Assembly: GCF_020880415.1 (NCBI RefSeq) | Contig: NZ_JAJIUJ010000105.1 | Location: 62,001-126,000, forward strand | Source: Xanthomonas euvesicatoria pv. euvesicatoria | GTDB taxonomy: Bacteria > Pseudomonadota > Gammaproteobacteria > Xanthomonadales > Xanthomonadaceae | DNA: 64,000 nucleotides | Direction: 5' to 3' | Part shown: in pieces, positions 18,700 to 27,542 of the stretch | Layout: each line of letters begins with the position of its first letter | Position numbering within the stretch: the stretch's first letter is position 1 | Notes under the pieces: generated by a model | What the model saw: only the letters and a program-made list of their open reading frames with translations | Told to the model about the DNA's origin: nothing | The model's database searches: none | Made by a program: the position numbers and the translations under genes

Positions 18700-19059
18700 G
18701 TGACCCAATTGCACTGCCGCGCTCGCCAAGTCGCTCTGGTTGCCCTCTGGGTTGCCATGGCCGCGCCGTCGGCCTGGGGCCAGGGCTATCCGATGGTGCA
18801 GAGCGGACGCGAGGCGATGCCGCCCTCGGCACGCGGCAATAGCCGGACGCTGTCGGACACCATTCTACATGTGCAGCGGTCTACCGGTGGACAGATCCTG
18901 GGTGCCGAGCGTGTGCCGTTCGATGGCGGCAATCTCAATCGGGTCAAGTACATGAAAGATGGGCGCGTGCACACCGTGTATGAGCCGGAGCAGACGCAGG
19001 CTGCGCCTGCGCGTAACTTGCCGCCGCCCGACGCGCCACCACGCGACGATAACCACTGA
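18700..19059 (+). CDS. Exported PepSY-like protein upstream of phoP
   Basis: A 119-residue protein if it starts at GTG 18700; a TTG at 18694 is possible but poorer. A signal peptide (residues about 1-27, ending AWGQ) is followed by a single small domain: TLSDTILHVQRSTGGQILGAERVPFDG then NRVKYMKDGRV. This resembles one PepSY unit, where a helix and a beta sheet bind peptides or inhibit partner proteins in the periplasm. It sits 71 bases before phoP on the same strand and may feed information to the PhoQ-like sensor; that link is inferred from position. The tail is proline-rich. Confidence 0.7.
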   Translation: MTQLHCRARQVALVALWVAMAAPSAWGQGYPMVQSGREAMPPSARGNSRTLSDTILHVQRSTGGQILGAERVPFDGGNLNRVKYMKDGRVHTVYEPEQTQAAPARNLPPPDAPPRDDNH

Positions 19060-19090
19060 ACGTAGATAGTTCTGCGTTCAGTCTTATAAA
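19055..19090 (+). promoter_or_regulatory. Inverted repeat plus -10 element in front of phoP
   Basis: ACTGAACG (19055-19062) and CGTTCAGT (19075-19082) form a perfect 8-bp inverted repeat with a 12-base spacer. TATAAA (19085-19090) sits just downstream at -10-like spacing from the start region of phoP. The left arm overlaps the stop codon of the preceding gene. The arrangement suits an operator covering the -35 region, possibly autoregulatory; alternatively it is a terminator hairpin. Confidence 0.45.
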
Positions 19091-19130
19091 TTCCCCGGCC
19101 GCTGGCCGACAACGTAACTAGGGAGAGTGC

Positions 19131-19814
19131 ATGCGTATCCTTTTGGTCGAAGACGAAGCTCCGCTGCGCGAAACCCTCGCGGCGCGTCTGAAGCGCGAAG
19201 GCTTTGCGGTCGACGCTGCACAGGACGGCGAAGAAGGTCTCTACATGGGCCGCGAAGTGCCATTCGACGTCGGCATCATCGATCTTGGCTTGCCCAAGAT
19301 GTCAGGGATGGAGCTGATCAAGGCCCTGCGCGATGAAGGCAAGAAGTTTCCGGTGCTGATCCTGACCGCGCGCTCGAGCTGGCAGGACAAGGTCGAAGGC
19401 CTCAAGCAGGGTGCCGACGATTATCTGGTCAAGCCGTTCCATGTCGAAGAGTTGCTGGCGCGCGTCAACGCGCTGCTGCGGCGTGCTGCTGGCTGGAGCA
19501 AGCCCACGCTGGAATGTGGCCCGGTCGCGCTAGACCTGGCGGCACAGACGGTGAGCGTCAACGGCGCCAACGTCGATCTGACCAGCTACGAGTACAAGGT
19601 GCTCGAGTACCTGATGATGCATGCCGGCGAACTGGTCTCCAAGGCCGATCTCACCGAGCACATCTACCAGCAGGACTTCGACCGTGATTCGAACGTGCTG
19701 GAAGTATTCATCGGTCGCCTGCGCAAGAAGCTCGACCCCGATGGCGAACTCAAGCCGATCGAAACCGTGCGTGGCCGTGGTTACCGCTTCGCCATTCCGC
19801 GTACCGAAGGCTGA
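19131..19814 (+). CDS. phoP: PhoP-like OmpR-family response regulator
   Basis: A 227-residue response regulator. Receiver domain residues 1-115: acidic pocket VEDE (about 6-9), phosphorylated aspartate in IIDLGLPKMSG (about residue 51), T in ILTARS (about 79) and lysine in LVKPF (about 101). A winged-helix OmpR/PhoB output domain follows (about 125-223), ending in RGRGYRFAIP. It is paired with the sensor kinase starting 29 bases downstream. Within Xanthomonas this pair corresponds to PhoP-PhoQ, which responds to cations and envelope conditions; the assignment rests on similarity and gene order. The inverted repeat at 19055-19082 may mediate autoregulation. Confidence 0.85.
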   Translation: MRILLVEDEAPLRETLAARLKREGFAVDAAQDGEEGLYMGREVPFDVGIIDLGLPKMSGMELIKALRDEGKKFPVLILTARSSWQDKVEGLKQGADDYLVKPFHVEELLARVNALLRRAAGWSKPTLECGPVALDLAAQTVSVNGANVDLTSYEYKVLEYLMMHAGELVSKADLTEHIYQQDFDRDSNVLEVFIGRLRKKLDPDGELKPIETVRGRGYRFAIPRTEG

Positions 19815-19843
19815 GTCAGCGCGTCAGCGAGCAGGAAGACCAA

Positions 19844-21259
19844 GTGCCGGGCCGCTCCAAGTGGTATAGACGCTGGCGGCCGCGCTCATTGCAGGCCCGC
19901 CAGCTGCTGGCCGCCAGCCTCAGCCTGGTGGCCTTCCTGGCGCTGGCGGGTTACGCGCTGGACGTGGCATTTGCCGACACCGCCGAGAAGAACCTGCGTG
20001 AGCGGCTGAAGAACTACGCCTCCGCGTATGCGGCCAATATCGATTTCGTACGCGACGGGTCGCTGTACATCGGCGGGCAACCGCCCGATCCGCGCTTCGA
20101 TGTGCCTGGCGGCGGGCTCTACGTTGAAGTTGTACGCCCGGACGAAAGCTGGACCTCGATGTCGGCCGAAGGCCCGAACATTCCGCATGGCCGCATGCTG
20201 GAGCCGCGCCAGGAAGAATTCATCGGCCCGCTGGAAATGACCCAGATCGACGGCAGCCTGGGCCAGCTGTATCGCTACGGGCTGGGCGTGAGCTATGTCG
20301 AACGCGAGCACGGCGGCGAGATTCCGTACACCATCTACGTGGTGGAGGACGCGCGCTCGATGGGTGCGCAGCTGCGCGTGTTCCGTGGTGCAGTGTGGTT
20401 CTACCTTGGCAGCGCCGGTGTGGTGTTGCTGGTATTGCAAGCCTCCATTCTGCAATGGAGCCTGCGTCCGCTGCGGCGGGTCATCAACGAGTTGACCAAG
20501 GTGCAGCGCGGCGAGATCCAGCGCATGAGCGAGCAGCATCCACGCGAACTGGAGCCGCTGACCGACAGCATCAATGCCTTCATCGAAAGCGAACGCGACA
20601 ACCTGGAGCGTCAGCGCAACACGCTGGCCGATCTTGCGCATAGCCTCAAGACGCCCATTGCCGTCTTGCGCACACAACTCGATAGCGGTGCGTCCGAGCG
20701 CGATCTGCACGAAGAGATGGATGTGCAGCTGCGCCGCATGAACGACCTGGTGTCGTACCAGCTGGCGCGCGCGGCGTCCAGCGGGCACAAATTGTTCGCG
20801 GCACCATTGCCCATCGAACCGACCGCCGAAGAAATCGTGCGTGGCCTTGAGAAGGTGTATTCGGTTAAAGGCGTGTTGTGCGAATTCGATATTTCGCCCG
20901 AAGCACGCTTTCACGGCGAGCCGGGCGATTTGCAGGAACTGCTTGGAAATTTGCTGGAAAACGGCTTCAAGTGGGCGCGCAGCCGGGTGCTGCTGACCGC
21001 AAAACCGGGACCCACTACCGGTAGCCGTCGTGCCGGCCTGATTCTGTCGGTGGAAGACGACGGCCCCGGCATCGCGCCGGAAGACGTGGCCAAGATTCTG
21101 CAGCGCGGTGTGCGTGGTGACGAGCGTGTGCAAGGGCATGGCATCGGCATGTCGATCGTGCAGGACCTGATCAAGGGCTATCGCGGCGAGCTGCAGGTGG
21201 TGCGCTCGCAGGAACTGGGCGGTGCCCGCTTCGATGTGACCCTGCCGCCGGGATTGTGA
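19844..21259 (+). CDS. phoQ: PhoQ-like sensor histidine kinase
   Basis: A 471-residue sensor starting at GTG 19844 after AGGAAG. Membrane helices lie at about residues 20-42 and 186-206, enclosing a periplasmic domain of about 140 residues. A HAMP-like linker follows, with the phosphorylated histidine in DLAHSLKTPIAVLR (about residue 267). The ATPase domain has the N box NLLENGFKWA (about 368), G1 DDGPGIA (about 404) and G2 GHGIGMSIV (about 430). The DLAHSLKTP form of the H box is that of PhoQ rather than the usual SHELRTP. It phosphorylates the adjacent PhoP-like regulator. Confidence 0.85.
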   Translation: MPGRSKWYRRWRPRSLQARQLLAASLSLVAFLALAGYALDVAFADTAEKNLRERLKNYASAYAANIDFVRDGSLYIGGQPPDPRFDVPGGGLYVEVVRPDESWTSMSAEGPNIPHGRMLEPRQEEFIGPLEMTQIDGSLGQLYRYGLGVSYVEREHGGEIPYTIYVVEDARSMGAQLRVFRGAVWFYLGSAGVVLLVLQASILQWSLRPLRRVINELTKVQRGEIQRMSEQHPRELEPLTDSINAFIESERDNLERQRNTLADLAHSLKTPIAVLRTQLDSGASERDLHEEMDVQLRRMNDLVSYQLARAASSGHKLFAAPLPIEPTAEEIVRGLEKVYSVKGVLCEFDISPEARFHGEPGDLQELLGNLLENGFKWARSRVLLTAKPGPTTGSRRAGLILSVEDDGPGIAPEDVAKILQRGVRGDERVQGHGIGMSIVQDLIKGYRGELQVVRSQELGGARFDVTLPPGL

Positions 21260-21377
21260 CCGCCGCAGGGCCGATGAACCCGTGGCCAATGTGCGCTGGC
21301 CTTCCGACAACCGTTTAACGCCTCACGCGTTGGCTTACCCATACTGGGCGGGCAAGCCGTTGCGATGGAGGGGCTGC

Positions 21378-22967
21378 ATGTTCGAGCAAGTTGGCCAGGC
21401 TGTGGGCGTGGATGCGCGCGTCGCGCACGTGCGGCGCACGCGAGGATGGCGTGTGCTGCCGCTGTTGATCGGCAGCCTGTACGCGCTCACTTGCACGGCT
21501 GCCGAAACGCCGCTGACCCCATCGCAGATGCGCTGGCTGCAGCGGGCCACCTATGGGGTTGATGCCAGCAGCGCGACGCAGCTGACACGGCTGGGCCCCA
21601 AGCGCTTTGGTGCGTTGTTGTTGCAGCCCAGCGACGACGCTGCGTTGCCCGCGCCGGTAGGCGCGCAGCTGCAGCGCTTCGACGCATTGCATACCCCGCT
21701 GGTGGCGTTGCTGACTCAGTACGAAGCCGACAAGGTCCGCCTGCAATCCATGCCCGATGGCGATGAGAAGGTTGCCTTGCGCAAGGAGTGGCAGGCGCGC
21801 GGTGGCCAGATGCTGGTGCAGGCGCGGCAGGCGCAACTGTTGCGCGCGGTGTATGCGCCGGATCAACTGCGCGAGCAACTGGTGTGGTTCTGGCTCAATC
21901 ATTTCAGCGTGTACGCCGACAAGGCCCGGGTGAAGTGGATGGCGGCCGACTACATGGAAAACGCGATCCGCCCCAATGCCACCGGCAAGTTCGCCGACCT
22001 GGTGATGGCCACGCTGGAAAGCCCGGCGATGCTGGAATACCTGGACAACGCCAAGAACGCCAAGGGGAAGGTCAACGAAAACTACGCACGCGAGTTGATG
22101 GAACTGCATACGCTGGGCGTGCACGGCGGCTACGGCCAGCAGGATGTGCAGCAACTGGCGCTGATCCTCACCGGCGCGGGCCTGGTGCCGATCAAGGCCA
22201 ATGGCGCGCCGCCGTTGCCGCCTGCAGCGCCAGGGCAGGCGCAGGTCGTGCGCAAGGGTCTGTTCGAATTCAATCCGGCGCGTCACCAACCCGGCGACAA
22301 GATGCTGCTTGGCCAGCGTATTGCCGGCGGTGGACTGGATGAGATCGAACACGCCGTGCAGGTGTTGGTGCGCCAGCCGGCCTGTGCGCGTTTCATTTCG
22401 CAGCGTCTGGCCGAGTACTTCGTCAGCGACGCCCCGCCTGCGGCGTTGGTGACGCGCATGGCCGATACCTTCCAGCACAGCGATGGCGATATCGCCAAGG
22501 TCATGCAGACCATGCTGGCGTCGCCGGAGTTTGCGCAGGCGCAACCGCGCAAGTTCAAGGACCCGAACCGGTTCGTGGTGTCGGCGATGCGGGTGGCGTA
22601 CGAGGGTCAACCAGTGATCAATGCCGCGCCAATGGCCAGTTGGGTGCAGCAGCTGGGTGAACCGTTGTTTGGTCGCATCACGCCCGATGGTTGGTCGCTG
22701 CAGTCGCAGGCCTGGACCAGTTCCGGGCAGCTGGCACGCAGGTTCGATGTGGCGCGTTCGATCGGCGGCGCACCGAAGCAGTTGTTTCGTCTGGAGGGCG
22801 ACAACCAGACGCCGATTCCTGCGCCGGTGCAGATCGATACGCGCCCGTCGTACCGCTGGTTGGCGCCATCGCTGTCGGCCGCCACACGGCAGGCGCTGGA
22901 GCAGGCGCGCTCGCCTGCCGAATGGAATGGGTTCTTGCTGTCGTCGCCAGACTTCACTTATCGCTAG
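21378..22967 (+). CDS. Exported DUF1800-family protein
   Basis: A 529-residue protein. The start at ATG 21378 is chosen because GGAGGGG lies just ahead of it; an ATG at 21282 has none. A basic N-terminus and a hydrophobic stretch ending in LTCTAAE (about residue 42) suggest export. DUF1800 hallmarks include QLVWFWLNHFSVY (about 169), NENYARELMELHTLGVHGGYGQ (in part, about 233-254) and LASPEFAQ near residue 380. DUF1800 genes almost always neighbour DUF1501 genes, as here. Biochemical function is unknown. It follows phoQ by about 118 bases and could be in its transcription unit. Confidence 0.85.
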   Translation: MFEQVGQAVGVDARVAHVRRTRGWRVLPLLIGSLYALTCTAAETPLTPSQMRWLQRATYGVDASSATQLTRLGPKRFGALLLQPSDDAALPAPVGAQLQRFDALHTPLVALLTQYEADKVRLQSMPDGDEKVALRKEWQARGGQMLVQARQAQLLRAVYAPDQLREQLVWFWLNHFSVYADKARVKWMAADYMENAIRPNATGKFADLVMATLESPAMLEYLDNAKNAKGKVNENYARELMELHTLGVHGGYGQQDVQQLALILTGAGLVPIKANGAPPLPPAAPGQAQVVRKGLFEFNPARHQPGDKMLLGQRIAGGGLDEIEHAVQVLVRQPACARFISQRLAEYFVSDAPPAALVTRMADTFQHSDGDIAKVMQTMLASPEFAQAQPRKFKDPNRFVVSAMRVAYEGQPVINAAPMASWVQQLGEPLFGRITPDGWSLQSQAWTSSGQLARRFDVARSIGGAPKQLFRLEGDNQTPIPAPVQIDTRPSYRWLAPSLSAATRQALEQARSPAEWNGFLLSSPDFTYR

Positions 22968-23086
22968 GACCATGGCGCCGAGTCGGATCTGCCGATTCAA
23001 GGCCCACGCGTCACGTTCGCAGATGCAACAACAACCGATCCAGCGATCCAACGAATGCCAGGCGCTCAATGCCGCGGGAGTACACC

Positions 23087-24271
23087 ATGCAACGACGTCA
23101 ATTTCTGCTTGCCTCTGCCGCCGCTGCAAGCATGCCGTGGGCCGGCCGTCTGTTCGCTGCGCCACGCGATAGCGCGCGCATGCTGGTGGTGTTTTTGCGT
23201 GGCGGCTACGACAGCAATAATCTGCTGGTGCCGCATGGCAGCGATTTTTATTACCAGTCGCGGCCGAGCCTGGCGATTGCGCGGCCAGATGCCGCCAATT
23301 CAAACAGTGCCCTGGCGCTGGATGCGCAGTGGGGTCTCAACCCGGTGGTAGGCCAGACGCTGCTGCCACTGTGGGAACGCAAGCAAGTGGCCTTCGTGCC
23401 GTTTGCCGGCACCGACGATCTGTCGCGCAGCCACTTCGAAACCCAGGACGATATCGAATCCGGCCAGGCCGGCAAGCACCGCGATTACCGCTCCGGGTTC
23501 ATGGCGCGCCTGTCTGGCGTACTCAGTGGCGTGCCGGCCATCGCGTTCACCGATTCGTTGCCGCTGACGTTCCAGGGCGGTGGCGATTTACCCAACGTGT
23601 CGTTGCGGAGTATCGGCAAAGGCGGGCTGGATGCGCGGCAGGCGCAGATCCTGTCGCAGATGTACGACAGCACGCCGCTGGCCGCCGCTGCGCGCGATGG
23701 TCTTGCATTGCGTCAGCAGGTCACCGCGCAGTTGCGCGAAGAGATGGAGCAAGCCGGTCGTGGCGCCGCCAGTGCACGCACGTTTGCCGATGAAACCCGG
23801 CGCATGGCGACCTTGATGCGCGAGCGCTATCGCCTGGGGTTCGTCGATGTCGGTGGCTGGGACACGCATGCCAACCAGGGCAGTGTGGAAGGTGGCCTGG
23901 CCAACAACCTGCGCAATCTCGGCGAAGGGCTGGCTGCCTATGCCGATGCGTTGGGCCCGGCCTGGAACGATACCGTGGTGGTGGTCATCTCCGAATTCGG
24001 CCGCACCTTCCGCGAGAATGGCAGCAAGGGCACCGATCATGGCCATGGCACAACGTACTGGGTGCTGGGCGGTGGCGTGCGCGGCGGCCGCATCGCTGGC
24101 GAGCAGGTGGCGGTCGAACAGGCGCAGCTGCTGCAAAACCGCGATTACCCGGTGCTCAACAACTACCGCAGCCTGTTCGGCGGAATGCTCGGCCGTCTGT
24201 GGGGGCTGTCGCCAGCGCAGTTGGAACGGGTATTCCCAGGTGCCAAGCCACGCGATCTTGGATTGGTGTGA
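23087..24271 (+). CDS. Exported DUF1501-family protein, probable Tat substrate
   Basis: A 394-residue protein starting at ATG 23087, six bases after GCGGGAG. The N-terminus MQRRQFLLASAAAASM carries paired arginines before a hydrophobic stretch, consistent with the Tat pathway and hence export in a folded state. The DUF1501 fold is related to alkaline phosphatase/sulfatase-like enzymes: VFLRGGYDSNNLLVP (about 34-48), the mid-protein DVGGWDTHANQG (about 262-273) and EFGRTFRENGSKGTDHGHG (about 304-322) supply possible metal ligands. It is the standard partner of the DUF1800 gene upstream. Substrate unknown. Confidence 0.85.
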   Translation: MQRRQFLLASAAAASMPWAGRLFAAPRDSARMLVVFLRGGYDSNNLLVPHGSDFYYQSRPSLAIARPDAANSNSALALDAQWGLNPVVGQTLLPLWERKQVAFVPFAGTDDLSRSHFETQDDIESGQAGKHRDYRSGFMARLSGVLSGVPAIAFTDSLPLTFQGGGDLPNVSLRSIGKGGLDARQAQILSQMYDSTPLAAAARDGLALRQQVTAQLREEMEQAGRGAASARTFADETRRMATLMRERYRLGFVDVGGWDTHANQGSVEGGLANNLRNLGEGLAAYADALGPAWNDTVVVVISEFGRTFRENGSKGTDHGHGTTYWVLGGGVRGGRIAGEQVAVEQAQLLQNRDYPVLNNYRSLFGGMLGRLWGLSPAQLERVFPGAKPRDLGLV

Positions 24272-24408
24272 GTGTGCATGGCGAGCGATCGCACCGTGCG
24301 TGGTATCGACAGCCGGCTTGTGTCGATCCCGCGGCGTCTGCTTCGGGCGACGGCTGCAGGTTGCTCCTGCCAAGTGCGATACCGCACGCCGCTCCGCGAC
24401 GCGGCGCA

Positions 24409-25164
24409 TCAACGTTGCATTGAATCTGCAAACGGTGAGCGCCCGTAAAACCGTTCCAGGTGCAAGGCGACCTGCGGCATCGTGCGCAAAAGCACGCGCG
24501 GTGCGGAGAAATGATATTCGCTGACCACTGCGAAGAATTCCTCCGGGGCTTCGGCGGCATACGGATCGATCTCGGTGTCCTGACCCGCATCGACGCGTTG
24601 GCAAAACAGATCGTAGGCATGCTGGAAATCGCGCGCCCAGGCGCGTTGCGCATCGCGCGGCAGGGGCGGTGTGCCGTCGAGCGCGCCATCCAGTGCATCG
24701 AGCTTGTGCGCCATCTCATGCACGATCACGTTGAAGCCTGCCTGCGGGTCGTCCAGGTCGGCTTGCACATCGGCCCAGCTGACGATCAACGGACCTTGCT
24801 CCCAGGCTTCGCCGATCAGGGTGTCGTCCCAGGCATGCATCACCCCGGCCGCATCCATGTGGGTGCGCTGCACGCGAAACGCATCCGGGTACACGATCAG
24901 CTGCGACCAGCCGCGCCAACCGGCGGCGCCGATTTCCAGCAGCGGCAGGCAGCAGGTCGCGGCCAGCACGAGTTGATCGTTCGGTTGCAGCTGCAGCCCG
25001 TCGACAGGCGAAATGGTCTTTTGCTGCAGGAACTGCGCGGTCAATGCGCGCAGGCGTTGCTGGCGGAGTGGATCGAGCGCGGCGACCCAGGCGCAACTGC
25101 CGCACAGCCGCTGCCACAGCGCATCAGCAATGTCTGGAGGCGGCCGGCGCAGCCAGCGCATCAA
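24409..25164 (-). CDS. mtfA: MtfA-type M90 zinc peptidase
   Basis: A 251-residue cytosolic protein (the second of two adjacent ATGs, 25161, is equally possible). The gluzincin signature HEMAHKLD lies at about residues 149-156, and the third zinc ligand is a downstream glutamate in the EEFFAVVSEYHF region (about 210-221). In E. coli, MtfA binds the glucose regulator Mlc and has aminopeptidase activity. No Mlc gene is in this window. The small exported-protein gene lies just upstream on the same strand; its coding end is about 9 bases before this start, suggesting cotranscription. Confidence 0.9.
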   Translation of the reverse strand: MMRWLRRPPPDIADALWQRLCGSCAWVAALDPLRQQRLRALTAQFLQQKTISPVDGLQLQPNDQLVLAATCCLPLLEIGAAGWRGWSQLIVYPDAFRVQRTHMDAAGVMHAWDDTLIGEAWEQGPLIVSWADVQADLDDPQAGFNVIVHEMAHKLDALDGALDGTPPLPRDAQRAWARDFQHAYDLFCQRVDAGQDTEIDPYAAEAPEEFFAVVSEYHFSAPRVLLRTMPQVALHLERFYGRSPFADSMQR

Positions 25165-25172
25165 CCACTGGA

Positions 25173-25448
25173 TCAGCGGAACATGCCCGGCAGGAAACTG
25201 TGCCAGCGCGGCATCGTGCGCATGCGCGGGAACAACGAATCGCCATCGCTGCCACCGCCGCCGCCGGTGGACGGCGTGGCCTTGTGCGGGCTGTTGCGTG
25301 CCGGTGCGGCTTCGGGCGCCGGTGTCCTGCCGCGCGCGGCCGAGTTGGTGCTGATGCAGCTGTCATGATCGCCGTCGATCAGCTGGTCCGATGCCAGGGC
25401 GGCAAGCGGAGCCAACAACAGGAGCAGGCAAACCGTGATTCGGCGCAT
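25173..25448 (-). CDS. Small exported protein upstream of mtfA
   Basis: A 91-residue protein starting at 25448 with a clean signal peptide (MRRITVCLLLLLAPLAALAS); the longer in-frame start at 25487 adds residues before it. The mature 70 residues are low complexity, with a GGGGGSDGDS segment and a C-terminal PRMRTMPRWHSFLPGMFR. One cysteine is present. No family recognised. It is probably cotranscribed with mtfA, but the pairing of a periplasmic and a cytosolic protein gives no clue to function. Confidence 0.6.
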   Translation of the reverse strand: MRRITVCLLLLLAPLAALASDQLIDGDHDSCISTNSAARGRTPAPEAAPARNSPHKATPSTGGGGGSDGDSLFPRMRTMPRWHSFLPGMFR

Positions 25449-25842
25449 CGTCCACATCCAGGGCAAGCGGCGTGAGTCGCCGATCATAACGCGCTTTTCA
25501 CTCCCTCACGCAAGCCGCGCTGGGCGCCCGGGAGGGCTTGGCGCATACTTTGGCGGATGGATTCGGGGACTTTGCGCGCAATGCACTGTGAGATGAAAGG
25601 CGCCGGCGGCCGGCAGTGCGGCGCAGGCGCTGCAGGAGATTGGTCGGGCGCGCGCGCCGGTCAGCCGCAGGGCGCACGCCCGGTGCGGCCGGTCACCGAG
25701 CCCACCGCACGCCTGGTCTGGGCTGTCGATGTTGCATCACGCGCGTTGCCTCGGCGTCGCGCCGGCCGCGTCGCGCAGGCATTCCTCCCGGGTGCTGCAG
25801 CCCGCGCCGTTGCCACGTCACGCCGCATCGCCCGCCGCAGCC

Positions 25843-26808
25843 GTGGATGACCGTGCGTTGCTGGCCAAACTCGCCGGTGGCCGGTTGTCCGGCGATGCGT
25901 TGGCGCGCGATGCCGGGCTGACCCGCGCGGCGGTGTGGAAGCGCATCCAGAATCTGCGTGCGGCCGGCGTCGACATCGAAGGACGGGCCGGTGACGGCTA
26001 TCGCCTGGCCACGCCCTTGGATCTGCTGGACGCGGCGCGTATTCGCGCCGGCATGGCCCCCGGTGCGGCAGCTGGGCTGGCGGCGCTGGATGTGGCCTGG
26101 ACGCTGGAATCCACCAACACCGCCTTGCTGGCGCAGCCGGCGCCCCAACAGGGCGTGGCGGTGCTGCTGGCCGAGCGTCAGACCGGCGGACGCGGCCGGC
26201 GCGGGCGTCAATGGACCTCGCCGCTGGGCGCGCACATTTATCTGTCGGCGTCGCGCCGTTTCAATGGCGGGCTGGGCCAACTCGCAGGCCTGAGCTTGGC
26301 CGTGGGGGTCGCAGTGGCCGAAGCCTTGCGTGGTTGCGGGTTTGCCGATGTCGGGCTGAAGTGGCCCAACGATCTGCTGGCGCGGCAGCGCAAGCTGGGC
26401 GGCCTGTTGATCGAAGGCGGCGGCGAGATGGCCGGCAACGCGCGTGCAGTGATCGGGCTGGGCTTGAACGTGCACATGCCGGCGACCGCAGCGGCCAGCA
26501 TCGACCAGCCGTGGATCGACCTGGATACCTTGGCCGGCGGCGCGGTGTCGCGCGACCAGGTGACGGCAGCGGTGCTGTCCGGGTTGCTGCCGGCACTGGA
26601 CCTGTTCGAGGCGCAGGGGCTGGCGCCGTTTCTGGGGCGTTATGCAGACCTGGATGTCTTGCACGGGCGTGCGGTGCAAGTCGAGGAAGCCGGCACCCAC
26701 CATCGTGGCGTCGCGCTCGGCCTGGCGGCCGATGGTGCGTTGCGGGTGCAACTGGGCGAGACGGTGCGACTGTTCCACTCCGGGGAAGTGAGCGTGAGAC
26801 CTGCATGA
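25843..26808 (+). CDS. birA: Bifunctional biotin-[acetyl-CoA-carboxylase] ligase / biotin operon repressor
   Basis: The frame is open from 25729, but GTG 25843 gives 321 residues, the length of E. coli BirA, and begins at the DNA-binding domain. The N-terminal winged helix-turn-helix is GDALARDAGLTRAAVWKRIQ (about residues 15-34). The ligase domain carries the biotinyl-AMP loop GGRGRRGRQW (about 113-122) and KWPNDLL (about 173-179). It attaches biotin to the carboxyl carrier protein and may repress biotin genes; none are in this window. It overlaps coaX by ATGA. Confidence 0.93.
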   Translation: MDDRALLAKLAGGRLSGDALARDAGLTRAAVWKRIQNLRAAGVDIEGRAGDGYRLATPLDLLDAARIRAGMAPGAAAGLAALDVAWTLESTNTALLAQPAPQQGVAVLLAERQTGGRGRRGRQWTSPLGAHIYLSASRRFNGGLGQLAGLSLAVGVAVAEALRGCGFADVGLKWPNDLLARQRKLGGLLIEGGGEMAGNARAVIGLGLNVHMPATAAASIDQPWIDLDTLAGGAVSRDQVTAAVLSGLLPALDLFEAQGLAPFLGRYADLDVLHGRAVQVEEAGTHHRGVALGLAADGALRVQLGETVRLFHSGEVSVRPA

Positions 26809-27533
26809 GCGAGTGGTTGTTCGACCTGGGAAATTCGCGCTTCAAGTACGCGCCGCTGCACGGCAACCGTGCCGGCCAGGTGCAGGCGTGGGCGCATGGC
26901 GCCGAGGCGATGGACGCGGCGGCGCTGGCGGCGCTGCCGTCCGGGCGTATTGCGTATGTCGCCAGCGTGGCAGCGCCGGCATTGACGCAACCCATGATCG
27001 CCTGCCTGCAGGAGCGCTTTACGCAGGTGCGCATCGTGCGGACCACCGCCGAATGCGCCGGCGTCCGGATTGCTTATGCCGACCCGAGCCGCTTCGGCGT
27101 GGACCGCTTTCTGGCGTTGCTGGGTGCGCGGGGCGATGCGCCGGTGCTGGTGGCCGGCGTGGGCACCGCACTGACCATCGACGTGCTCGGCGCCGATGGC
27201 CTGCACCACGGCGGCCGCATCGCCGCCTCGCCGACCACCATGCGCGAAGCGCTGCATGCGCGCGCGGTGCAACTGCCGGCCAGCGGCGGCGATTACGTCG
27301 AGCTGGCCATCGACACCGACGATGCCTTGACCTCCGGCTGCGATGGCGCGGCGGTGGCGCTGATCGAGCGCAGCCTGCAGCACGCCCAACGCAGCCTGGG
27401 CGTTCCGGTGCGGCTGCTGGTGCATGGCGGTGGCGCGCCGCCGTTGCTGCCTCTGCTGCCCGATGCCTCGTTCCGCGCGGCCCTGGTGCTGGACGGTCTG
27501 GCGACGTGGGCGACCGCTGCGGCGTCCCCGTAG
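26805..27533 (+). CDS. coaX: Type III pantothenate kinase
   Basis: A 242-residue ASKHA-fold kinase that phosphorylates pantothenate, the first step of CoA synthesis; the type III enzyme is insensitive to CoA feedback and needs a monovalent cation. Phosphate-1 motif LFDLGNSRFKY (about 5-15), FGVDRFLALLGA (about 97-108), phosphate-2 GVGTALTIDVL (about 119-129) and GGRIAASPTTM (about 135-145) are all present. The ATG overlaps the birA stop (ATGA), implying translational coupling, a gene order seen in other proteobacteria. Confidence 0.95.
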   Translation: MSEWLFDLGNSRFKYAPLHGNRAGQVQAWAHGAEAMDAAALAALPSGRIAYVASVAAPALTQPMIACLQERFTQVRIVRTTAECAGVRIAYADPSRFGVDRFLALLGARGDAPVLVAGVGTALTIDVLGADGLHHGGRIAASPTTMREALHARAVQLPASGGDYVELAIDTDDALTSGCDGAAVALIERSLQHAQRSLGVPVRLLVHGGGAPPLLPLLPDASFRAALVLDGLATWATAAASP

Positions 27534-27542
27534 AATCGGCGC

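Noticed and set aside
21315-23303. A 662-residue minus-strand frame opposite the DUF1800 gene
   Set aside because: Histidine/arginine/glutamine-rich shadow of the real gene with no recognisable domain.
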